Assembly: GCF_003351345.1 (NCBI RefSeq)
Contig: NZ_QQTO01000022.1
Span: 186,001 to 250,000 of the forward strand
Direction: 5' to 3'
Origin: Allobosea caraganae
GTDB lineage: Bacteria > Pseudomonadota > Alphaproteobacteria > Rhizobiales > Beijerinckiaceae
DNA length: 64,000 nt
Shown: positions 26,311-34,286 of the stretch, piece after piece
Position numbering within the stretch: the first letter of the stretch is position 1
How the letters are laid out: every line of letters starts with the position of its first letter
Translations under genes and position numbers: made by a program
The notes under the pieces: model-generated
Databases searched by the model: none
The model's input: only the letters and a program-made list of their open reading frames with translations
What the model was told of the DNA's origin: nothing

Positions 26311-27648
26311 ATGTCGTGGTACAGCAAGGTCATCTGGTCGGAAGGTCTGTTCCTGCGGCCGCATCACTTGCAGCAGGGCGACCGCTATCTCGAAAATCTG
26401 CTTGAAAGCCGCGTCCGACATGTGACCCCCTACCCATGGGGCTTCTCGGTGCTCGAACTCGATCGTGACCTGGCTCAGCAAAGCCGCATCGGCCTGCGCC
26501 GCGCGGCCGGGATCATGCCCGACGGCACGCCCTTCTCGCTACCCGACAACAGCCCACTGCCCGCCGCCATCGAGGTGCCGGAGAATGCGGCCGGCCAGAT
26601 CGCCTGGCTGTCGATGCCGCTCGCGGCCTCGAATACGCGCGAGGTCGAGGACAGCCTGAACGGCAGCGCCAGCCGCTATGTCCCGGCAACGGAGATGCTG
26701 ATCGACTCCACCGCCTCGTTGCGGATCGAGGAGGAGATCGACGTCGCCCATCCCCGGCTCACGCTGGAGCTGCGCAAGACCTCGAAAGCCGGCTATGTCG
26801 CACTGGCGCTCGGCCGCATCCTGGAGGTGCGCGACCGCGCCGTGCTGTTCGACGAGAAGTTCGCGCCGCCCGTGCTGATCTCCGCCGCCCACCCCGTGGT
26901 CGAGGGCTGGCTCGACCGGGTGATCGGCTGGATCGACAACAAGCTGGAGGAGCTGGCGCGCTATGCGGCCGATCCGACCGCCGGCGGCGGCCTGCAAAGC
27001 GCCGATTACTTCATCCTGCAGATGCTCAACCGGCACATCCCGGTGCTCAAGCACATGCGGCGCTCGCGCTTCGTCCATCCCGAGCGGCTGTTCGAGATCT
27101 TCCTGGCGATTGCCGGCGAGCTCGCGACCTTCACCACGGCCGAGCGCCGGGCCCGCGACTATCCGGCCTACGACCATGACGACCTCGAAGGCTGCTTCAT
27201 GCCGGTCGTGCGCGACATCCAGGACTTCCTCTCGGCCCAGCTCGGCCGAAGGGCGATCCGGCTGGAGATCGTCGAGCGCGCGCCCAACGCCTTCATGTCG
27301 ACGATCCGCGACCGCTCGCTGGTCCGCAACGCGACGCTGATCCTGGAGGTGGCGGCGCGGAGGCCGCTGACCGAGATCCAGGCGCAGTTCCCGCAGCTCT
27401 TCAAAGTCGGCCCCAACACCAAGATGAACGAGATCGTCCACGCCCATCTGCCGGGCATCAACCTCGTGCATCTGCCGACGCCGCCGCCGCAGATCCGGGC
27501 GCTGACCGACCACGTCTATTTCTACCTCGACCGGACCTCGCCGCTCTGGCCCGAATTCAGCAGCGCGAGCTCGATCGGCATGCATTTCTCGGGTGACTGG
27601 CCGGATCTCGAGATGGAGCTCTGGGCCGTTCTGGAGGGCAGGCGATGA
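26311..27648 (+). CDS. tssK: T6SS baseplate-membrane connector TssK
   Basis: 445 aa from the ATG at 26311, where the conserved MSWYSKVIWSEGLFLRPHHL begins; an upstream ATG at 26275 adds only 12 residues. TssK trimers link the TssEFG baseplate to the TssL/TssM membrane complex. The C-terminus HVYFYLDRTSPLWPEF is typical. Its stop overlaps the tssL start (ATGA at 27645). Confidence 0.96.
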   Translation: MSWYSKVIWSEGLFLRPHHLQQGDRYLENLLESRVRHVTPYPWGFSVLELDRDLAQQSRIGLRRAAGIMPDGTPFSLPDNSPLPAAIEVPENAAGQIAWLSMPLAASNTREVEDSLNGSASRYVPATEMLIDSTASLRIEEEIDVAHPRLTLELRKTSKAGYVALALGRILEVRDRAVLFDEKFAPPVLISAAHPVVEGWLDRVIGWIDNKLEELARYAADPTAGGGLQSADYFILQMLNRHIPVLKHMRRSRFVHPERLFEIFLAIAGELATFTTAERRARDYPAYDHDDLEGCFMPVVRDIQDFLSAQLGRRAIRLEIVERAPNAFMSTIRDRSLVRNATLILEVAARRPLTEIQAQFPQLFKVGPNTKMNEIVHAHLPGINLVHLPTPPPQIRALTDHVYFYLDRTSPLWPEFSSASSIGMHFSGDWPDLEMELWAVLEGRR

Positions 27649-29075
27649 GCGACCCGGGTTCGCCCTCCGATCCGTTCGGCCGCTCCGACCGAACCATCAT
27701 CCGGCCGAACCCCGGGCGCCGCATCGCGCCCTCGCGCCCGACCCAGCCAGCCGCCCCGGCGCCAGGCCCCGCCGCGCCCGCATCCGTGCCGTCGCCGGGC
27801 GTGCCCGGCTCGGGCGAGGAATGGATGGCGACGCCGCAGCCGGCACCGCCGCGCCCGCAGGCGCCGCCATCCGGCGCGCCGCCAGTCGGCCTGCCGAAGC
27901 GCGAGCAGATGATCACGCCGAACGCCAACCCGCTGCTGAAGGCGGGGGGGCCGCTGCTGCTGCTGCTCGGGCGCCTCAGGGCCGCGCTCAGCAGCGCCTC
28001 GGCGACGCAGCTGATCGGGCAGGTCGGCGATTCCATCGAGGCCTTCGAGCACGAGGTTCGCGCCACCGGCGCCTCGGCCGAGCAGACGCGCACCGCCAAA
28101 TACGTACTCTGCGCCACGGCCGACGACATCGTGCAGAACATCCCCGGCGAGGACCGGCACGTCTGGACGCAGTACAGCATGCTCTCGCGCTTCTTCGGCG
28201 AGCGCGTCGGCGGCGTGCGCTTCTTCGAGGAGCTCGACAAGGCCAAGGCCGACCCGTCTGTGAACTACAACCTGCTCGAACTGATGCATGCCTGCCTGGC
28301 GCTCGGCTTCCAGGGCATCCACCGGACGTCGTCGGGCGGCGCGGCCAACCTGCAGATGATCCAGCGCAACCTGTTCGAGACGCTGCGCCGGGTGAAGCAG
28401 CCCGACCCCGAGCTGTCGCCGCGCTGGCAGGGCCAGGCCGTCGCCTCGCAGGTGCAGCGCTTCAAGGTGCCGGTCTGGTCGGTGGCGGCGATCGCGGCCG
28501 TCGCCGTGCTCGGGCTCTACCTCGTCTTCCGCATGCTGCTCAGCGGCAGCGCCGAGGTCTCGGCCGCGCAGCTGCTCTCGGTGCATCCGAAGGGCGAGCT
28601 CGGCATCGTCCGCAAGGTCTTCTCGGCCCCGCCTCCGCCACCTCCCCCGGCGCCGACGCAGGCCAAAGTCTGCGCCACCGTGCAGCCGCCGATCGTCTGC
28701 CAGGTCACGCCGAACGTCATTCTGGTGCGTCTGGTCGACATCACGCTGTTCGAGCCCGGACAGGCGCAGGTGCGGGCCGAGTTCCGGCCGCTGATCGAGC
28801 GCATCGCCGCCGTGCTCAACGAGGAGGGCGGCGCGATCAAGGTGGTCGGCCATACCGACAACCAGCCGATCCGGACCGCGCGCTTCCCGTCCAACCTGCA
28901 GCTCTCGCAGGAGCGGGCCAAGGCGGTCGGCGACCTGCTCCAGACCAAGCTCACCAAGCAGGACCGGATCAGCTTCGAGGGCAAGGGGCCGGACGTGCCG
29001 ATCGCCCCCAACACCACCGCGGACGGGCGCGCCAAGAACCGGCGCGTCGAGATTCTGATCCAGCGCAACAGCTGA
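27645..29075 (+). CDS. tssL: T6SS membrane complex protein TssL with C-terminal OmpA domain
   Basis: 476 aa. The Pro/Ser-rich cytoplasmic N-terminus (1-85) contains SDRTIIRPNPG around Thr17, matching in position the Thr14 that PpkA phosphorylates in Agrobacterium TssL. A DotU/IcmH helical domain follows (about 90-265). One transmembrane helix (about 278-300) leads to a Pro-rich spacer and a periplasmic OmpA-like peptidoglycan-binding domain (about 355-476, VVGHTDNQPIRTARFPSN and GRAKNRRVEILI). This evolved form of TssL can anchor the complex to the wall, fitting the absence of a TssJ gene. Confidence 0.96.
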   Translation: MSDPGSPSDPFGRSDRTIIRPNPGRRIAPSRPTQPAAPAPGPAAPASVPSPGVPGSGEEWMATPQPAPPRPQAPPSGAPPVGLPKREQMITPNANPLLKAGGPLLLLLGRLRAALSSASATQLIGQVGDSIEAFEHEVRATGASAEQTRTAKYVLCATADDIVQNIPGEDRHVWTQYSMLSRFFGERVGGVRFFEELDKAKADPSVNYNLLELMHACLALGFQGIHRTSSGGAANLQMIQRNLFETLRRVKQPDPELSPRWQGQAVASQVQRFKVPVWSVAAIAAVAVLGLYLVFRMLLSGSAEVSAAQLLSVHPKGELGIVRKVFSAPPPPPPPAPTQAKVCATVQPPIVCQVTPNVILVRLVDITLFEPGQAQVRAEFRPLIERIAAVLNEEGGAIKVVGHTDNQPIRTARFPSNLQLSQERAKAVGDLLQTKLTKQDRISFEGKGPDVPIAPNTTADGRAKNRRVEILIQRNS

Positions 29076-29106
29076 TGGGTGCGCTGATGCAGGAGAGAGA
29101 CGGACG

Positions 29107-32100
29107 ATGAGCATCGCGATTTGGCTGCGCATAGCCGCGATCGTGATCGGCACGCTGGCGCTGGCCGCGCTGGTCTGGTTCGGCGGGCCGTTCATCGCCG
29201 TGGGCGAGGTGCGCCCGTTCGAGTCGCTCTGGGTGCGGCTGCCGATCGTGCTGCTGTTCGCGCTCGGCGCGATCGTCTGGATCGCGCTGATCATCATCAG
29301 GCGGCGCAAGGCGACGGCCGCGCTGACCGATGCGCTGGAGAAGACGGAAGACGCCAGCGGCGACGGCGCGGCACTGAGCGGCGCGATGCGCGACGCGCTC
29401 GCCACCCTGAAGCGGTCCCGGGCCACGGATGGCGGTGACTATCTCTACGACCTGCCCTGGTACGTGATCATCGGCCCGCCCGGCGCCGGCAAGACCACGG
29501 CGCTGGTCAATTCCGGCCTGAAATTCCCGCTGGCGCGCGGCGCGACGCCTTCGGCCGTCGCAGGCGTCGGCGGCACCCGCTATTGCGACTGGTGGTTCGC
29601 CGAGCAGGCCGTGCTGATCGACACGGCCGGGCGCTACACCACGCAGGACACCGATGCCAAGGCCGAGCGCGCGAGCTGGCTGTCCTTCCTCGACCTGCTC
29701 AAGACCAACCGGCCGCGCCAGCCGATCAACGGCGTCATGGTCGCGATCAGCGTCGAGGACATCCTGACCTCGACGCCGGAGCAGGTCGCCGCCCATGCCG
29801 ACGCGATCCGCAGCCGCCTGCTCGAACTGAACGAGCGGCTCAAGGTCGATTTCCCGGTCTACGCGATCTTCACCAAGTCCGACCTGATCGCCGGGTTCAA
29901 CGAGTTCTTCGTGAACCTCACCGAGTCGCAGCGGCGCATGGTCTGGGGCCATACCTTCCAGACGCTCGACAAGACCCGCAACATGATCGGCGACGTGCCG
30001 CCGGAATACGACGCGCTGATCGAGCGCCTGAACGAACGCCTGCCCGACCGGCTGCAGGACGAGCACAACCCGAATGCGCGCGCGCTCCTGTTCGGCCTGC
30101 CCAGCCAGATGGCGACGCTGAAGCCGAAGATCACCGAGTTCCTCGGCCGCGTCTTCGAGCCGACGCGCTACCACGCCAACGCCACGCTGCGCGGCTTCTA
30201 CTTCACCTCCGGCACACAGGAGGGCACCCCGATCGACCAGTTGATCGGCGCGCTCTCGCGCAATTTCGGCAGCGAGCATGCCGCCGCCGGCTCGTTCTCC
30301 GGCCGCGGCAAGAGCTATTTCCTCACCGACCTGATCCAGAAGGTGATCATCGGCGAATCCGGCTGGGTCTCGACCGATCTCGGCGCGGCCCGGCGCTCGA
30401 CGGCTTTCCGCGTCGCCGGCTTCACGGCGGTGGCGCTCGCCGCGCTGGCGGCGGCCGGCTTCTGGTGGATGAGCTACTCGCGCAACAGCGACCTGATCAC
30501 CGCGACCAATTACGGGCTCGCCGACTACCGCACCAGCGCCGCCCCGGTGCTGCAGGAGACGACGATCTCCGACCGCAACTTCAGCCGCGTCCTGCCGCTC
30601 CTGCACAAGCTCAGGAACATGCCGGCCGGCTACGCCACCAAGGACGAGCCGACGCCGGTCATGGCCACGTTCGGGCTGAGCCAGCGCGAGCGGCTCGAAT
30701 CCGCAGGCGTTGTCAGCTACCAGGAGGCGCTGGAGCGGATGCTGCGCTCGCGCATCATCTTCCGGCTGGAGGAGCAGCTCGAGGCCAACATCAACAATCC
30801 CGGCTTCGTCTACGAGGCGCTCAAGGTCTACCTGATGGTCGGCGGCCAGGCGAAGCTCGACCGCGACCTGGTGATCTCGTGGATGCGGCTCGACTGGGCC
30901 GAGAACCTCTTCCCCGGCGCGGCCAACGCCAAGGGCCGCGAGGCGCTGGAGGAACACCTCATCGCGATGCTCGCCCTCGACGAGGGCGACCGCGAGCCGA
31001 TCGTCAAGCTCAACCAGTCGCTGATCGAGAACTGCCAGCGCACCTTGCGCCGGATGAGCATCGCCGAGCGCGCCTACGAGATGCTGCGCACCCAGGCGCG
31101 CGGCGAGCAGCGCGACTGGGTGGCGTCGCAGCGCGGCGGCTCGGATGTGCGCCTCGCCTTCGAAGGCATCGGCGGCGAGGATCTCGACGCGGTCCGCGTG
31201 CCGTATTTCTACACCTATGGCGGCTTCCAGAGCGCCTTCGTCGATCGCCTCGGCGATATCGGCGAGCGCATCGAGAAGGAGCGCTGGGTGCTCGGCGAGA
31301 ATGTCGACCAGGCCGCGATCACCTCGCAATACGCGACGCTGTTCCAGGATCTGCTCAAGCTCTACGCGCGCGACTTCACCGCGACCTGGCAAAAGACCCT
31401 GCGTCGGCTGAAGCTGCGGCCGCTCAACGCCGACAAGCCGAAATACGTCGCGCTCAGCGCCATCGCCGCACCAACCTCGCCATTCAAGCAGCTGCTCGAG
31501 TCGATCCGCGACGAAACGCAGCTGACCAAGGAGCGTCCGAGCGTGAAGGGCGCTGCCACGAAGGCGGCCGGCCAGGCGGTGGAGGCGCTCGACAAGCGCG
31601 CCAGCGATGCGCTCGGACGTCTCGGCGCCAGCCTGCCGCTCGCCGCGCCCGGCGTCGACCGCGTGCTCGCCAGCGGCGGCAACGAGGCGCTCGGCGCCAA
31701 TATCGAGAGCCAGTTCAAGCAGTACCACGTGCTGGTCGATGGCGACCTTGGCCGCCGCCCGGTCGACCAGCTCCTGCAGATCTTCGCCGAGATCAACCAG
31801 AACCTCGCCATCGCCGCGACGACGCCGGCGCAATCGGCCGCCGCCAATGCAGCGCTGGTGCCGCTGATCGCGTCCCTGCGCGCCAACTCCTCGCGCTACC
31901 CGGCGCCGTTCGACGGCATGATCGTGCAGGCGGTCAACGACTTCGAGGGCGACGCCACTGGCGCGACCGTGGCCCTGCTGCGCCAGGCGCTGGGCGACCA
32001 GGTCTCGCGCGTCTGCGCCGATATCGTCACCAACCGCTACCCGTTCGTGAAGGCGAGCGCGCGCGACGTCCCGTTGGCCGATTTCGCCCGGCTGTTCGCG

Positions 32101-32733
32101 CCCGGCGGCATCATGGACAAGTTCTACAAGGAGCGGCTCGAACCCTATGTCGACAGCTCGAAGGAGCAATGGAGCTGGCGGGTCGACAGCCGCGTCGCGC
32201 GCTCGCTCTCGCCGACGACCCTGCGCGAGTTCCAGCGCGCCGGCGAGATCAGGGACGCCTTCTTCCCGACCGGCGGCAATCTGCCCTCCTTCCAGATGAT
32301 CGTGGTACCGACCGCGCTCTCCTCCGACGCGGCCAGCGCCAAGCTGGAGATCAACGGCTTCAACGTGATGAGTCAGCAGGGTGTCAACACGCCGACCCCG
32401 GTGATGTGGCCGGGCGCGGGCGTGGCCCGCACGGCTGTGACGCTGACCCTCGGCGGTGCCAGCAACAATGCCGGCGGCCTGTTCGGCGGCGGATTTTTCT
32501 CCGGCGGCTCGTCCTCGCAGCCGCAGGGCGAGGCCAAGCTGTTCGAGCGCGACGGCGTCTGGTCCTTCTTCCGCCTGCTCGATGCCGGCTCTGTGCTCAA
32601 GCAGGGCGACAACGTCGTGCTGACGCTGAGCGGCGGCGGCAGGCAGGTCGCCTACCAGTTCGGCGTCGGATCGCTGAAGAACCCGCTCGTGCTGCCGGCG
32701 CTGCGGGATATCCGCTGCCCATCGGGGATCTGA
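29107..32733 (+). CDS. tssM: T6SS membrane complex protein TssM (IcmF family)
   Basis: 1208 aa, normal for TssM. Two N-terminal transmembrane helices (about 7-30 and 38-60) precede a cytoplasmic NTPase domain with Walker A GPPGAGKT near 123 and a following VLIDTAGRY element. A third helix (about 437-460) leads to a large periplasmic IcmF-related domain to the C-terminus. The intact Walker A suggests ATP binding, as in Agrobacterium TssM. Strong ribosome binding site (AGGAGAG). A very long open frame on the opposite strand is a GC-driven shadow. Confidence 0.97.
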   Translation: MSIAIWLRIAAIVIGTLALAALVWFGGPFIAVGEVRPFESLWVRLPIVLLFALGAIVWIALIIIRRRKATAALTDALEKTEDASGDGAALSGAMRDALATLKRSRATDGGDYLYDLPWYVIIGPPGAGKTTALVNSGLKFPLARGATPSAVAGVGGTRYCDWWFAEQAVLIDTAGRYTTQDTDAKAERASWLSFLDLLKTNRPRQPINGVMVAISVEDILTSTPEQVAAHADAIRSRLLELNERLKVDFPVYAIFTKSDLIAGFNEFFVNLTESQRRMVWGHTFQTLDKTRNMIGDVPPEYDALIERLNERLPDRLQDEHNPNARALLFGLPSQMATLKPKITEFLGRVFEPTRYHANATLRGFYFTSGTQEGTPIDQLIGALSRNFGSEHAAAGSFSGRGKSYFLTDLIQKVIIGESGWVSTDLGAARRSTAFRVAGFTAVALAALAAAGFWWMSYSRNSDLITATNYGLADYRTSAAPVLQETTISDRNFSRVLPLLHKLRNMPAGYATKDEPTPVMATFGLSQRERLESAGVVSYQEALERMLRSRIIFRLEEQLEANINNPGFVYEALKVYLMVGGQAKLDRDLVISWMRLDWAENLFPGAANAKGREALEEHLIAMLALDEGDREPIVKLNQSLIENCQRTLRRMSIAERAYEMLRTQARGEQRDWVASQRGGSDVRLAFEGIGGEDLDAVRVPYFYTYGGFQSAFVDRLGDIGERIEKERWVLGENVDQAAITSQYATLFQDLLKLYARDFTATWQKTLRRLKLRPLNADKPKYVALSAIAAPTSPFKQLLESIRDETQLTKERPSVKGAATKAAGQAVEALDKRASDALGRLGASLPLAAPGVDRVLASGGNEALGANIESQFKQYHVLVDGDLGRRPVDQLLQIFAEINQNLAIAATTPAQSAAANAALVPLIASLRANSSRYPAPFDGMIVQAVNDFEGDATGATVALLRQALGDQVSRVCADIVTNRYPFVKASARDVPLADFARLFAPGGIMDKFYKERLEPYVDSSKEQWSWRVDSRVARSLSPTTLREFQRAGEIRDAFFPTGGNLPSFQMIVVPTALSSDAASAKLEINGFNVMSQQGVNTPTPVMWPGAGVARTAVTLTLGGASNNAGGLFGGGFFSGGSSSQPQGEAKLFERDGVWSFFRLLDAGSVLKQGDNVVLTLSGGGRQVAYQFGVGSLKNPLVLPALRDIRCPSGI

Positions 32734-32736
32734 TCG

Positions 32737-33426
32737 ATGAGCTGCGGGCTGTTCGGCAAGCTCCCGGACAAGCGCGACTTCATCGCCGTCAGCGCCCCCA
32801 CGGCCTTCCTCAAGGTCTACGAGCCCTGGCTGCAAGGCGGGCTTTCCGCGAGCCGGCTCGAACTCGGCGGCAAATGGCAGGACGCCTTCCTGAACGCGCC
32901 GATCTGGCGCTTCTGGCTGGGATCGGCCTATTGCGGCGGCTCGGTCACTGGGGCCTTCATGCCCTCGGTCGACGGCATCGGCCGCTATTTCCCGCTGACG
33001 GTGTTCGCGCTCGCCGAAGCCGGTGCCGCCATCCCCTCCCCCGAGCTCGACCCGCAGGACGCCTGGTTCGCGCAGGCCGAGGACTTCTTGCTGCAGGCGC
33101 TCGAACCGGACGCGACCTATGCCTCGGTGACGCAGCGCCTCGCCCAGCTGCCGCGGCCCCATGACGAGATCAAGGCCGCGCCGCCCAAGGACATGGTGCG
33201 GCTCTCCGACGGGACGATCGTCAGCGCGCTGACCTCGTCGGGCTTTCCCGAGCGGCTGACGGCCTTGCGCCTGGAGGATCATGCGCGCTCCTATGCGCAC
33301 TCGGCGTATTTCTGGACTGTAGGTGGCGAGCATTTCGAGCCGCTTGCGCTCGTCGGCCAGGCGCTGCCTACTCCCTACCTGTTCAGCGGGCTTTTGACCG
33401 GCCGCTTCGACGCGTTCCTGACATAA
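32737..33426 (+). CDS. tagF: T6SS-associated protein TagF
   Basis: 229 aa starting 3 bp after tssM. The N-terminus LFGKLPDKRDFIAVSAP and the FWLGSAYCGGSVTGAFMPSV stretch are typical of TagF (DUF2094). TagF acts as a post-translational repressor of the T6SS, by binding Fha in several species, opposing PpkA-dependent activation. Here it is separate from PppA, whereas some alphaproteobacteria fuse the two. Confidence 0.92.
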   Translation: MSCGLFGKLPDKRDFIAVSAPTAFLKVYEPWLQGGLSASRLELGGKWQDAFLNAPIWRFWLGSAYCGGSVTGAFMPSVDGIGRYFPLTVFALAEAGAAIPSPELDPQDAWFAQAEDFLLQALEPDATYASVTQRLAQLPRPHDEIKAAPPKDMVRLSDGTIVSALTSSGFPERLTALRLEDHARSYAHSAYFWTVGGEHFEPLALVGQALPTPYLFSGLLTGRFDAFLT

Positions 33427-33478
33427 GAGTTGGCGCATGGCTGACGCGAAAATCCGGACCCCACTTTTTCGCACCCTG
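33427..33478. repeat. E-type short dispersed repeat between tagF and pppA
   Basis: AGAGTTGGCGCATGGCT is followed by GACGCGAAAATCCGG and CCCACTTTTTCGCACC. It is a near copy of the repeat at 25526-25580. It fills the 71-bp gap and may weaken co-transcription of pppA-ppkA with tssKLM-tagF. Confidence 0.6.
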
Positions 33479-33497
33479 CCCTAGGGGATGCCGCCGC

Positions 33498-34286
33498 ATG
33501 AACGAACTCCGCCCCACGATGCCTGCGTTCGAGACCGGAGCGGTCAGCCATGCCGGCCGGGTCCGCAAGGCCAATGAGGACCATCTCGTGACCAGGCCGG
33601 AATTCGGCCTGTGGGCGGTCGCCGACGGCATGGGCGGGCATGAGAACGGGGCGCTCGCCAGCGCGACCGTCGCCGCGGCGCTGGAGGGCATCGGCGCCGC
33701 AAGCTCCGCGCCCGACCTGCTGGCACGGCTAGAGGAGGGCGTGCTCAAGGCCAATGCCGAGCTGCGCGAGATCATCGAGGCGAAGGGCGGCGCGCCGATG
33801 GGCTCGACGCTGGTGGTGCTGCTCGTGCACGAGCGCCATTTCGCCTGCGTCTGGTCGGGCGACAGCCGGATCTACCTCGTGCGGGCCGGCCGCATCCTGC
33901 AGGTCTCGCATGATCATACCGAGGTGCAGGACATGGTCGACAAGGGCGTGCTGACGCCCGACGAGGCGAAGCGCTCGCCGCGCCGGCACATCATCACCCA
34001 TGCGATCGGCGTCCACGACCAGCCCGAGCTCGACCTCAACAATGGCGAGCTCGAAAGCGGCGACACCTTCGTGCTGTGCTCGGACGGGCTGACCGAGCAC
34101 GTCGCCGACGAGGAGATCCTGCTTGCGGTGCGCGAAGCCGCCCCGCAGGCCGCCTGCGACGCCCTGCTGGCGCTCACGCTCGAACGCGGCGCGCGCGACA
34201 ACGTCACCGTCATCGTCGTCCGCTACCAGCGCGAGGATGGCGAGAAGACGCGCTGGTTGCCCAACATGAGGAGCGAGGCGCCATGA
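33498..34286 (+). CDS. pppA: PP2C-type protein phosphatase PppA
   Basis: 262 aa. All PP2C metal-binding motifs are visible: KANEDH, VADGMGGHENG, WSGDSRIYLVRAG, CSDGLTEHVAD and RDNVTVIVVRY. PppA removes the phosphates added by PpkA and so switches the T6SS off. Its stop codon overlaps the ppkA start (ATGA at 34283), so kinase and phosphatase are made together. Confidence 0.95.
   Translation: MNELRPTMPAFETGAVSHAGRVRKANEDHLVTRPEFGLWAVADGMGGHENGALASATVAAALEGIGAASSAPDLLARLEEGVLKANAELREIIEAKGGAPMGSTLVVLLVHERHFACVWSGDSRIYLVRAGRILQVSHDHTEVQDMVDKGVLTPDEAKRSPRRHIITHAIGVHDQPELDLNNGELESGDTFVLCSDGLTEHVADEEILLAVREAAPQAACDALLALTLERGARDNVTVIVVRYQREDGEKTRWLPNMRSEAP

Noticed and set aside
28969..33474. A 1501-codon open frame antisense to tssM and tagF
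   Set aside because: Its protein is Arg/Ala/Gly/His-rich with no family pattern, and tssM on the other strand has clear domains. Long antisense frames are expected at this GC content.
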